Assembly (NCBI GenBank): GCA_900322105.1
Contig: ONYV01000043.1
Coordinates: 1-7,798, forward strand
Direction of reading: 5' to 3'
Length of the DNA: 7,798 nt
From: an uncultured Eubacteriales bacterium
GTDB taxonomy: Bacteria > Bacillota > Clostridia > Oscillospirales > Acutalibacteraceae
A model generated the notes under the pieces. It made no database searches, was not told the origin of the DNA, and worked only from the letters and a program-made list of their open reading frames with translations. Within the stretch, counting starts at the first letter, position 1; every line of letters begins with the position of its first letter. Positions 1 to 5,575 of the stretch are shown in pieces. Both the position numbers and the translations under genes were made by a program.

Positions 1-1
1 T

Positions 2-382
2 TTGACGGGATTGAAGATTCTGCACTTATACAATAATTATCGACTTCCGAAGCCAGTCGCTCAGATCACGCAGGCGTATGTTGGCGTGGATGTGAATCCC
101 TATGAAGAGGCGGTATATCAAAGCAAAGAACGCGAACGTCCCCGGTTTCTGATGTATGAATCGGTTGCAAAGCAGGCTGATGCTATTGTTGGGCTGATTA
201 CTAAAAACAAATGGCGCAATGTGGGCATTCTTCTTCCGAGTAACAACGCTGTTTATGAGATGTATGGATATCTACGAGAACGTCATCTTGTGTGTGAAAG
301 CAAGTATTCTGCTGAGCAGGGGCAGACGCTTTGGCGTTTTCCTCATCAAACAGAGCATCGTTTTCTATTTTTTTTGCCATAA
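2..382 (+). pseudogene. UvrD/Rep-like superfamily I DNA helicase, internal fragment (cut at both ends)
   Basis: The frame is open at the window edge, so the true start lies outside. Residues about 5-25 (LHLYNNYRLPKPVAQ) resemble the NYR helicase motif IV region of UvrD-like superfamily I helicases. Residues 72-106 (NVGILLPSNNAVYEMYGYL, then a KYSAEQ segment) resemble the following stretch, where these proteins read 'VGILLP.N..V...Y.YL'. Family members then continue with a TYHSAKGLQF-type motif V and motif VI. Here both are absent: after residue 106 the frame gives an unrelated tail and stops at 380-382. Resemblance therefore ends at about 303-320, and the rest overlaps a start on the opposite strand. 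These proteins are ATP-driven DNA translocases, but this fragment cannot be functional as seen. It may be a remnant, an insertion boundary or an assembly chimera. The helicase assignment rests on motif recall only. Confidence 0.6.
201..380 (-). pseudogene. Gene start of unknown function downstream of ppa, truncated by the helicase fragment
   Basis: A minus-strand ATG at 380-378 has AAAGGA at 392-397, 11 nt upstream, and lies 28 nt after the ppa stop. This is the spacing of a second gene in a ppa operon. The first about 24 residues (MAKKIENDALFDEENAKASA, then PAQQ) look like a genuine charged, low-complexity N terminus. From about position 310 leftwards the frame merely reads the antisense of the helicase fragment (Cys/His-rich, no family resemblance) and stops at 201-203, giving 59 codons. 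I read it as the 5' end of a real gene whose body has been replaced at the junction around 303-320. I do not recognise the protein. The alternative is a chance open frame, but the start site, ribosome-binding site and position after ppa argue against that. Confidence 0.45.
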
Positions 383-391
383 GGGTAGATT

Positions 392-397
392 TCCTTT
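392..397 (-). promoter_or_regulatory. Shine-Dalgarno site of the truncated gene after ppa
   Basis: Read on the minus strand, AAAGGA lies 11 nt before the ATG at 380. It supports a real translation start there, although the spacing is slightly long. Confidence 0.4.
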
Positions 398-408
398 CGT
401 CTGATTTC

Positions 409-945
409 TCAGATAGTGTTGAACTTTTCTTTATAGTTCTCGATCGTCATTTTAATGATAGCGATCGCTTCGTCGCGTCCTTTTACTTCATCCACGACCG
501 TTTCTTTGTTCTCAAGAGATTTGTAGACGCTGAAGAAATGGGTCATCTCATCAAAGATGTGAGAGGGCAGTTCAGAGATATCGGTGTAGGTGTTATATGT
601 CGGGTCATTAAAGGGGATAGCAATGATCTTTTCGTCATTTCTGCCGTTATCGAGCATGGTAATAACGCCGATGGGGTAGCACTGGATCAGGGTCATGGGA
701 TAGATCTTTTCTGAGCAGAGAACCAGAACATCGAGCGGATCGAGATCGTCTGCGTAGGTGCGCGGAATAAAGCCGTAATTTGCGGGGTAGTGGGTAGAGG
801 TGTGCAGGATACGGTCGAGCTTCATCAGACCGCTTTGTTTATCTAACTCATACTTTGCCTTGCTGCCCTTTGGGATCTCAATGACGACCATAAAGTTTTC
901 GGGTGTGATCCTTGCGGAATCCATGTCATGCCATATATTTTGCAT
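409..945 (-). CDS. ppa: Inorganic pyrophosphatase, family I
   Basis: Soluble cytoplasmic Mg-dependent pyrophosphatase. It hydrolyses diphosphate to two phosphates and so pulls nucleic-acid, aminoacyl-tRNA and activation reactions forward. The product is 178 residues, close to the 176 of the E. coli enzyme. The family signature D-x-D-P-x-D is present (D67, D69, P70, D72). Other active-site positions known for the family also line up: E23, K31, E33, R45, Y53, Y57, D99, D104, K106, and Y141-K142 in the FFSVYK segment. One metal-site neighbour differs: the Glu after the conserved MxD Asp in E. coli is N100 here. The ATG start at 945 is preceded by AAGGAG with 9-nt spacing. The gene has its own promoter and is followed, 28 nt on, by a second gene start that is broken. 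Confidence 0.97.
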   Translation of the reverse strand: MQNIWHDMDSARITPENFMVVIEIPKGSKAKYELDKQSGLMKLDRILHTSTHYPANYGFIPRTYADDLDPLDVLVLCSEKIYPMTLIQCYPIGVITMLDNGRNDEKIIAIPFNDPTYNTYTDISELPSHIFDEMTHFFSVYKSLENKETVVDEVKGRDEAIAIIKMTIENYKEKFNTI

Positions 946-954
946 AGCAATCAG

Positions 955-960
955 CTCCTT
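955..960 (-). promoter_or_regulatory. Shine-Dalgarno site of ppa
   Basis: AAGGAG read on the minus strand, 9 nt before the ppa ATG at 945, fixes that start codon. Confidence 0.85.
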
Positions 961-977
961 ACAAATTTAATAAACAT

Positions 978-1006
978 ATTATAGCATACTTCTGCACAAT
1001 TCTCCA
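978..1006 (-). promoter_or_regulatory. Promoter of ppa, extended -10 type
   Basis: On the minus strand a perfect TATAAT (978-983) is preceded by TGC (984-986), which makes an extended -10 (TGnTATAAT). A weak -35, TGGAGA (1001-1006, 4 of 6 matches to TTGACA), lies 17 nt upstream. A transcript would begin near 971 and give a leader of about 25 nt before ppa. The extended -10 plausibly compensates for the poor -35. Confidence 0.7.
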
Positions 1007-1071
1007 TAGTTTTTTGAAATTTTTATAAATTTCTGTCAAATGAAGTGCATTTCTGAACACGGAAATCACGC

Positions 1072-1108
1072 ACCCCTTTTTCTAAAACCGCTGATTTTGG
1101 AAAGGGGT
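1072..1108. repeat. Inverted repeat between secF terminator and ppa promoter
   Basis: ACCCCTTT at 1072-1079 pairs with AAAGGGGT at 1101-1108. Inside, after a 2-nt bulge, CTAAAA can pair with TTTTGG (one wobble) around a 7-nt loop. No U-rich tract follows on either strand, so it is not a typical intrinsic terminator. It lies outside the predicted ppa transcript and beyond the main secF terminator. It could be a backup 3'-end structure of the secDF mRNA or a protein-binding dyad. Confidence 0.4.
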
Positions 1109-1114
1109 ACAGAC

Positions 1115-1150
1115 AAAAGGACGACATTACCGAAAAAGATAATGTCGTCC
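1115..1150 (-). terminator. Intrinsic terminator of the secD-secF operon
   Basis: A perfect 11-bp stem joins GGACGACATTA at 1119-1129 to TAATGTCGTCC at 1140-1150, with a 10-nt loop. On the minus strand it begins about 33 nt after the secF stop and is followed by TTTTGTCTGT, a short U-rich tail. Its position and orientation fit secDF transcription. Confidence 0.8.
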
Positions 1151-1182
1151 GAATGGTCAATGTGTGTGAAAGCGTCAGAAGA

Positions 1183-2223
1183 TCATGCCTCGGTCTTGTT
1201 GGCTTTCTTGGATTTTTTAGCGGCAGTTTTGGCGTTTTCGCTGTTCTTTTTCTCTGCCTTTTTCTTTGCAGAGTGGTTCTTCCAGATGACCCAGAGAGGA
1301 GCCGCAATGCAGAGAGAAGAGTACGATCCTGAGATCAGACCGAGCATCATCGGCAGTGCGAAGCTGACGATAGAGTCGATATTGAACATCAGGGAAACGA
1401 CCAGAACGGAACCGATCGCTAAAATGGTAGTGATTGAGGTGCAGATCGTTCTGACCAGACACTGATTCAGGCTGGAGTTGACGATTTCACCGACCGGTGT
1501 TTTCGGACCGCTCTTTCTTCTGATCTCACGGATACGGTCATAGATAACGATGGTGTCGTTCAGAGAGTAACCGAGGATCATGAGGACAACGGCGATGAAG
1601 TTATCGTTCAGAGGCATTCTGAAGATGACGAACACGAAATACACGATGATAAGGTCATGGATGAGGGCAACCACCGCCATGATACCTGCGGAAAGACCGC
1701 CGATCTTGCGGAAACGGAGCGCCACATAAACGATCATGAGTACCGCAGCAAGGATGATCGCTGCCAGACACTTGAAGAAGAAGTTCGTACCCTTGGAAGC
1801 GTCTGCGGAAGAAGAGGAAGCCTCTCTGAAAGTGCTGTCGGGATAGGCTTTTTCGAGCGCATCCGTAATGGCAGTTTTGTCCTCAACGGAAACCGCTTTG
1901 TTGCCTGTGAACTGGAGAGAAACGATCTTGCTGTTATTGTCCTTGTCGGACTTAGCAAGGTTGTCGCTGTATGCGAAGGAAACTTTATCGTTTTTGATCG
2001 CATCTCTGGAAGCGATGGTATCGTTGACAGTTTTTTCAAGATCAGCGTTTTTCAGATTGCCGCTGTAGCTGTACTTGATGATTGTACCGCCTGTAAACTG
2101 GATATCGACCAGCGTGGGGAATGCGAAGATGTTCAGGATCAGGCATACAAGCATGATGCCGAGAGAAACGCCAAAAAAGATTTTGGACTTTTTGATAAAG
2201 TCTATATGGAATGTTTGTCTCAT
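1183..2223 (-). CDS. secF: Protein translocase subunit SecF
   Basis: Membrane subunit that works with SecD beside SecYEG and uses the proton motive force to complete export of proteins on the trans side of the membrane. The 346-residue product has the SecF layout. A first membrane segment (about 14-35) is followed by VDIQFTGGT (39-47), typical of SecF. An extracytoplasmic domain (about 50-145) comes next, then five more membrane segments (about 148-171, 177-201, 207-228, 262-281, 288-313). The conserved GYSLNDTIVIYDRIRE stretch (218-233) is intact and contains D223 and R230. A Lys/Ala-rich tail (about 318-346) is probably cytoplasmic. The ATG at 2223 overlaps the secD stop (ATGA) and has GGAGGT 11 nt upstream inside secD, so translation is probably coupled. 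Confidence 0.96.
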   Translation of the reverse strand: MRQTFHIDFIKKSKIFFGVSLGIMLVCLILNIFAFPTLVDIQFTGGTIIKYSYSGNLKNADLEKTVNDTIASRDAIKNDKVSFAYSDNLAKSDKDNNSKIVSLQFTGNKAVSVEDKTAITDALEKAYPDSTFREASSSSADASKGTNFFFKCLAAIILAAVLMIVYVALRFRKIGGLSAGIMAVVALIHDLIIVYFVFVIFRMPLNDNFIAVVLMILGYSLNDTIVIYDRIREIRRKSGPKTPVGEIVNSSLNQCLVRTICTSITTILAIGSVLVVSLMFNIDSIVSFALPMMLGLISGSYSSLCIAAPLWVIWKNHSAKKKAEKKNSENAKTAAKKSKKANKTEA

Positions 2224-3566
2224 GACGATTTCTTACCTCCATATAATCTTTTATTTCTCAGGAACTTATAGCCTGAAATGGATTTGAGCATCAGTCGGGA
2301 AGCGCCGACGCCCATGATGAAGTTAGCGATAACGCCCACAAGGAGAGTATAGCCGAAGGCATAGATCAGACCTGTGGTGGAAACGCCGAAGATCTGTGAG
2401 AAGATGTTGGCAGGGCCGAACACAAGGATCAGGATGACTGCTACGATGATAACGGTGATGTTGCCGTCGAAGATCGCAGAGAAGCTGCCCTTTGTACCGT
2501 TGCGGATACAGCCGTCAAGCGTCTTGCCCGACCAGAGTTCATCTTTGATCCTTTCCGCAGTAATAATGTTAGCGTCAACGCCCATACCGATGGAGAGGAT
2601 CATACCGGCAATACCGGGGATGGTCATGGTGAAGCTGGGGAATACGGGGAAGTAACCCGAGATCGCCATGATGGAGATCGCCATCTGACCGAGCAGGGCG
2701 ATGAATGCGATAAAGCCCGGAAGACGATACATACAGAGCATGAACAGGAAGATGAGGATCAGCGCAGTGATCGCTGCATATCCCATTGCTGTCAGCGCAG
2801 AGTTTCCGAGAGAGGGGCTGATGGTGCTGTAGCTTTCGATTTTCAGACCGAAGGGAAGTGCGCCTGCGTTGATGGTGTTGGCAAGCTTTGCAGCGCCTGC
2901 TGCGTCAAAGCTGCCCGAAATGGTCGCAGTGCCGTTTGAGATCACTTGATTTACGGTAGGAGCAGAGATCAGGTCATCGTCCATCCAGATGCCGATCTGC
3001 TGGTTGAGATAGGTTCTTGTGCCGTCTGCAAATTTAGTTGCGCCCTCATCATTGAGTTCCAGCACAACAACGTGCTGATAGGTGCCGTTAGAAGAGGACT
3101 GATAGTTGCTGTAAGCACGTTTAACGTCCTTACCCTCGATAATGACCTCACCGCTTTCGGTCGAGCCGCCTCTGAAGGTCAGCTTTGCAGTAGCGGAAAG
3201 TTCGCTGATCGCAGTGTCAGGGTCGTAGTTTTCTTCGTCAGACTTCCAAGGGAAGCGCACGGTGATTCTGTCGTTGGTGTAGTCAGGATAGATCTCATAG
3301 TCAGTGACGTTCTGAGCGACCAGACGCAGCTCAAGGATCGCCTTGACAGATTCCATCTCGTCATCGGTAGCGTCTTTGCCGTCAGGAGCAAAAACAGCCT
3401 CCACACCGCCGTTGATGTCGATGCCCCATCGAATGTCGTTAATACCCTTGATATAGGTGACTTTGAAGTCGCCGTTCTCGCCGTAGATACCAAAGACGGA
3501 GGTATAGGCAAGGGCAAGGATAATAACAAAAACGATGAAGAACACCGGTTTGCCAATTCGTTTCAT
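2220..3566 (-). CDS. secD: Protein translocase subunit SecD
   Basis: Partner of SecF in the SecDF export motor. With the start chosen here it is 448 residues. The order is: membrane segment 1 (about 6-26); GIDINGGV (48-55), matching the family's G-[LI]-D-[LI]-x-GG; the periplasmic-type P1 region (about 56-250), with IWMDDDLISAPTV (193-205) and a TISGSF segment (215-220); ALPFGLKI (236-243); then five further membrane segments (about 259-280, 284-304, 315-336, 368-388, 395-422). The TIPGIAGMILSIGMGVDAN stretch (315-333) with D331, followed by AERIKDE, is the diagnostic SecD motif. The frame stays open upstream to 3701. I chose the ATG at 3566 because GGAGGA lies 6 nt before it and because the encoded start MKRIGKP leads directly into the membrane segment. 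An upstream ATG at 3662 is treated separately. Confidence 0.95.
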   Translation of the reverse strand: MKRIGKPVFFIVFVIILALAYTSVFGIYGENGDFKVTYIKGINDIRWGIDINGGVEAVFAPDGKDATDDEMESVKAILELRLVAQNVTDYEIYPDYTNDRITVRFPWKSDEENYDPDTAISELSATAKLTFRGGSTESGEVIIEGKDVKRAYSNYQSSSNGTYQHVVVLELNDEGATKFADGTRTYLNQQIGIWMDDDLISAPTVNQVISNGTATISGSFDAAGAAKLANTINAGALPFGLKIESYSTISPSLGNSALTAMGYAAITALILIFLFMLCMYRLPGFIAFIALLGQMAISIMAISGYFPVFPSFTMTIPGIAGMILSIGMGVDANIITAERIKDELWSGKTLDGCIRNGTKGSFSAIFDGNITVIIVAVILILVFGPANIFSQIFGVSTTGLIYAFGYTLLVGVIANFIMGVGASRLMLKSISGYKFLRNKRLYGGKKSS

Positions 3567-3572
3567 ACGGTA

Positions 3573-3578
3573 TCCTCC
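3573..3578 (-). promoter_or_regulatory. Shine-Dalgarno site that decides the SecD start
   Basis: GGAGGA on the minus strand lies 6 nt before the ATG at 3566. Upstream in-frame ATG codons (3662 and 3701) have no such site, so 3566 is the most likely start. Confidence 0.85.
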
Positions 3579-3672
3579 AATTTTTTCTATTGTGTCCGAG
3601 TATGCAGCGGTGTAGGGATATCGTCGGCACAACGGATTCTTGCACCAAACACATACAGACATATCGACTACA

Positions 3673-3701
3673 ATTATATAATTTTTGTCTATAAAAGTCA
3701 A
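3673..3701 (-). promoter_or_regulatory. Promoter of the secD-secF operon
   Basis: On the minus strand TTGACT (3696-3701, 5 of 6 consensus) and a perfect TATAAT (3673-3678) are separated by exactly 17 nt. This is a near-ideal sigma-A promoter. Transcription would start near 3666 and leave a leader of about 100 nt before the secD ribosome-binding site. Confidence 0.85.
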
Positions 3702-3839
3702 ATCTTTTTTAGGGTTTTCGAGCCGAATTTGCCAATGTTATGTCAAAGCATAGCAGCAAAAGCGGAAGAAAGCGTAAAACAGGAAAGGAAAACTGCGAAA
3801 AAGGGCAGCACAGGAACAGGAAGATACAGTCAAGATATA
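3702..3839. other. Purine-rich intergenic stretch without a convincing gene
   Basis: This stretch lies between the secD promoter and the 20-bp palindrome. On the plus strand it is rich in A and G, and two frames stay open through it, one from an ATG at 3740 that would encode a Lys/Arg/Ser-rich peptide (MSKHSSKSGRKRK...). That ATG has no Shine-Dalgarno site and the frame runs through the downstream hairpins, so I do not call a gene. Confidence 0.4.
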
Positions 3840-3884
3840 GTGTAAAGGTGTTTTGCTTTATACGAAAGCAAAACACCTTTACAC
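3840..3884. terminator. Perfect 20-bp hairpin, probable (possibly bidirectional) terminator
   Basis: Positions 3840-3859 pair without mismatch with 3865-3884 around a 5-nt loop (3860-3864, ATACG). ATAT at 3835-3838 can also pair with ATAT at 3887-3890. On the plus strand the stem is followed by a T-rich run (GTATATTTCTGTGTCTTT). On the minus strand it is followed by TATATCTTGACTG. No plus-strand gene ends here, so its plain role would be to end the aminotransferase transcript or shield secD. The stem is unusually long and exact for a terminator, so a repeat element is an alternative. Confidence 0.5.
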
Positions 3885-3914
3885 GTATATTTCTGTGTCT
3901 TTACGCAGCACAAA

Positions 3915-3953
3915 GCCGTGAAGCAGGTGGGATGATCCCCTCGGCTTCACGGC
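3915..3953 (-). terminator. Hairpin downstream of the aspartate aminotransferase, likely terminator
   Basis: GCCGTGAAGC (3915-3924) pairs perfectly with GCTTCACGGC (3944-3953). Inside, GGGA (3929-3932) pairs with TCCC (3936-3939) around TGA. It starts about 40 nt after the aminotransferase stop on the minus strand. The following tail, TTTGTGCTGCG, is only weakly U-rich, so termination efficiency is uncertain. The longer hairpin about 30 nt further on may act as a second stop. Confidence 0.55.
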
Positions 3954-3995
3954 ATAGGTTCGTTTATGACAGATCGAAGCTGTCCTCGCAGATCA

Positions 3996-5273
3996 TTATT
4001 TTGTGAGCTGTTCGATGGCAGCCATCTTGACGCAGATGCAGAGGATCGCCATTGCTTTTTTCAGTTCTTCAACAGGCGGATAGGTGGGAGCAAGACGGAT
4101 GTTGCTGTCTTTGGGATCGTTTCCGTAGGGGTAGGTAGCGCCTGCACCCGTCAGGATCACGCCTGCTTCTTTACAGAGAGCGACAACACGCTTTGCGCAG
4201 CCCTCCATGACATCAAGGCTGACAAAATAGCCGCCGTTCGGCTTTGTCCAGCAGGCGATGCCAAGACCACCGAGTTCGTTTTCGAGAGTCTCCAGAACGG
4301 AATTGAAGCGAGGTTCCAAAACGGCTCTGTGCTTTTGCATATGGGCAAGAACGCCGTCAAGGTTTTTGAAATACATCACATGGCGCAGCATATTCAGCTT
4401 ATCATAGCCGATGGTCTGGAAGTTGTAGCGTTTTTTGACCAGCGCCAAATTGTTTTCGGACGCTGCCATTGCCGCAACGCCGGCGCCGGGGAAGGTGATC
4501 TTTGAAGTGGAGCAGAATTCCAGTACCATATCTTCGTTTCCTGTCTTTTTCACTTCGTCAAAGATGTTCAGGAGGGTATCGGGCGTGCCGTTGATATCGT
4601 GGATAATGTATGCGTTGTCCCACATGATGCGGAAATCCTTTGCCGCAGGCTTCAAAGCGGCAAAGCGTCTGACAGTTTCGTCGGAATAGGTGATGCCCTG
4701 CGGATTAGAGTATTTCGGAACGCACCAGATGCCCTTGATGGTCGGGTCGGATGAAACGAGCTGTTCCACGATGTCCATATCGGGACCGTTTTCCGTCATA
4801 GGAACGACAACGGATTCGATGCCGAAATACTGTGTGACACCGAAATGTCTGTCATAGCCCGGCGCAGGGCAAAGAAATTTGATCTTTCCCTGTTGGTTCC
4901 ACGGCTTTTCGCCGCTGTTTCCCTGTTCCATCATGCAGGCGATGGTGTCGAACATCATATTCAGGCTGGAGTTGCCGCCGACAAAGACGTTTTTCTTGTC
5001 AACGCCGAGGATATCGGCAAAGAGCTGTTTTGCGCAGTCGATGCCGTCCAAGTTGCCGTAGTTGCGGACATCGGGGCAGTCGGGCGTCACGAAGTCGGCT
5101 TCGTCTGTGAGTACGTTGAGCATATCGTTGGAAATGCTCAGCTGCGCAGCGCCGGGCTTGCCTCTTGCCATGTTCAGGGAAAGTCCCTGAGCCTTGTAGT
5201 CGGCATAAACAGCAGAGAGCTTGCTGTACTCTTCTTTGAGAGCGGTCTTGTCCATAGTCGTAAAGTTCTGCAT
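3996..5273 (-). CDS. Aspartate aminotransferase, subgroup 1c (fold type I PLP enzyme)
   Basis: PLP-dependent cytoplasmic enzyme expected to interconvert aspartate plus 2-oxoglutarate with oxaloacetate plus glutamate. It is 425 residues. Features seen: SLNMARGKP (32-40) near the N terminus; RNYGNLDG (70-77); GGNSSLNMM (99-107), the phosphate-cup region; PAPGYDRHFG (136-145); KYSNPQG (187-193) with the conserved Asn; WDNAYIIHD (218-226) with the PLP-contacting Asp/Tyr; STSKITFPG (255-263) with K258 as the Schiff-base lysine; and NIRLAPTYP (391-399) with R393, expected to bind the substrate carboxylate. This pattern matches the subgroup once annotated 'aminotransferase MocR-like', represented by the Corynebacterium enzyme. 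An ATG at 5294 is in frame, but the AGGAGGA at 5281-5287 falls inside that extension and sits 7 nt before the ATG at 5273, so 5273 is the start. A long structured leader precedes it. Confidence 0.93.
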   Translation of the reverse strand: MQNFTTMDKTALKEEYSKLSAVYADYKAQGLSLNMARGKPGAAQLSISNDMLNVLTDEADFVTPDCPDVRNYGNLDGIDCAKQLFADILGVDKKNVFVGGNSSLNMMFDTIACMMEQGNSGEKPWNQQGKIKFLCPAPGYDRHFGVTQYFGIESVVVPMTENGPDMDIVEQLVSSDPTIKGIWCVPKYSNPQGITYSDETVRRFAALKPAAKDFRIMWDNAYIIHDINGTPDTLLNIFDEVKKTGNEDMVLEFCSTSKITFPGAGVAAMAASENNLALVKKRYNFQTIGYDKLNMLRHVMYFKNLDGVLAHMQKHRAVLEPRFNSVLETLENELGGLGIACWTKPNGGYFVSLDVMEGCAKRVVALCKEAGVILTGAGATYPYGNDPKDSNIRLAPTYPPVEELKKAMAILCICVKMAAIEQLTK

Positions 5274-5280
5274 TTGTGGT

Positions 5281-5287
5281 TCCTCCT
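5281..5287 (-). promoter_or_regulatory. Shine-Dalgarno site that decides the aminotransferase start
   Basis: AGGAGGA on the minus strand lies 7 nt before the ATG at 5273 and inside codons of the longer frame from 5294. This rules out the longer start in practice. Confidence 0.9.
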
Positions 5288-5318
5288 GAATCAAATGAAA
5301 TACAATTTTGCAGTCAGC

Positions 5319-5350
5319 GCAGGTGTCATCCTGCTAAAATACTACTTTAG
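5319..5350 (-). promoter_or_regulatory. Two small hairpins between the structured leader and the aminotransferase start
   Basis: GCAGG at 5319-5323 pairs with CCTGC at 5330-5334 around 6 nt. CTAAA at 5334-5338 pairs with TTTAG at 5346-5350 around 7 nt. The two share position 5334, so they abut or compete. There is no U-tract, so neither looks like a terminator. They lie 32 nt or more upstream of the AGGAGGA ribosome-binding site and could belong to the same structured leader. Confidence 0.35.
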
Positions 5351-5356
5351 GCTTCC

Positions 5357-5515
5357 CCACACAAAGACCGCCTAACGGCTTGGCACCACATATGCTTGAT
5401 CTTTTTTCCGTCGTTTTCTCCAAAATCCCCTTAAAATACGTCAGTATTCCTGTGAAATTTTGATGCAATCTGACAAAAAAATCTACGCCGCATCTGAGGC
5501 GCTATCTTTGTGCGG
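5357..5515 (-). ncRNA. Candidate structured RNA: rod-like leader of the aminotransferase mRNA, or a MITE-like repeat
   Basis: Read as minus-strand RNA, an 11-bp stem (5505-5515 with 5357-5367, one G-U pair) closes the domain. Past a small internal loop, CGCC at 5498-5501 pairs with GGCG at 5369-5372. Nested inside are three more pairings. Positions 5472-5483 pair with 5398-5412, a U-run with an A-run flanked by GUC/GAC and GAU/AUC. Positions 5457-5462 pair with 5421-5426 (CAAAAU/AUUUUG). Positions 5444-5448 pair with 5435-5439 (AAUAC/GUAUU). The G-U pair in the closing stem would be an A-C mismatch on the plus strand, which favours the minus-strand RNA. No reading frame runs through it on the minus strand. 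The CGCC at 5498-5501 can instead pair locally with GGCG at 5486-5489, so alternative folds exist. I do not recognise the family. A 6S-like rod, another clostridial RNA class, a riboswitch-type leader or a transposon-derived inverted repeat are all possible. Confidence 0.45.
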
Positions 5516-5530
5516 TATTGCTTTTATTCT

Positions 5531-5561
5531 AATATAATATGCAAAAAAATGCAAGTGTAAA
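5531..5561 (-). promoter_or_regulatory. Probable promoter of the aminotransferase transcript
   Basis: On the minus strand TTTACA (5556-5561) is followed after 16 nt by TATTAT (5534-5539). An overlapping TATATT (5531-5536) would give 19-nt spacing. A start near 5525 would place the closing stem of the structured leader almost at the 5' end of the RNA and give a leader of about 250 nt. The region is AT-rich, so the exact boxes are uncertain. Confidence 0.5.
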
Positions 5562-5575
5562 TTATAAATCTTGCA
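5550..5575. promoter_or_regulatory. Dyad symmetry over the -35 box, possible operator
   Basis: TGCAAG at 5550-5555 and CTTGCA at 5570-5575 form a perfect 6-bp dyad with a 14-nt AT-rich spacer. The symmetry centre, between 5562 and 5563, lies next to the proposed -35 hexamer (5556-5561). This is the geometry of a dimeric regulator site, but chance is possible in such AT-rich DNA. Confidence 0.3.

Noticed and set aside
331..714. Plus-strand frame that seemed to continue the helicase in a shifted frame (AFSSSN resembles a helicase segment)
   Set aside because: The next residues do not give TYHSAKGLQF, and the stretch is better explained as the antisense of the gene start at 380 and of ppa.
2946..3845. 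Plus-strand open frame of 299 codons opposite secD
   Set aside because: It is mostly antisense to the SecD domain and promoter. There is no ribosome site and no recognisable domain. Only the last about 50 codons are outside secD and they are low-complexity.
3740..4006. Small basic plus-strand protein (MSKHSSKSGRKRK...)
   Set aside because: No Shine-Dalgarno site. The frame reads straight through both strong hairpins and into the aminotransferase gene on the other strand.
4845..5375. Plus-strand frame opposite the aminotransferase start
   Set aside because: Antisense to a well-supported gene and its structured leader, with no recognisable domain.
5274..5525. T-box leader for the aminotransferase
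   Set aside because: I found no AGGGTGG-type T-box sequence and no terminator/antiterminator with a U-tract before the start codon.
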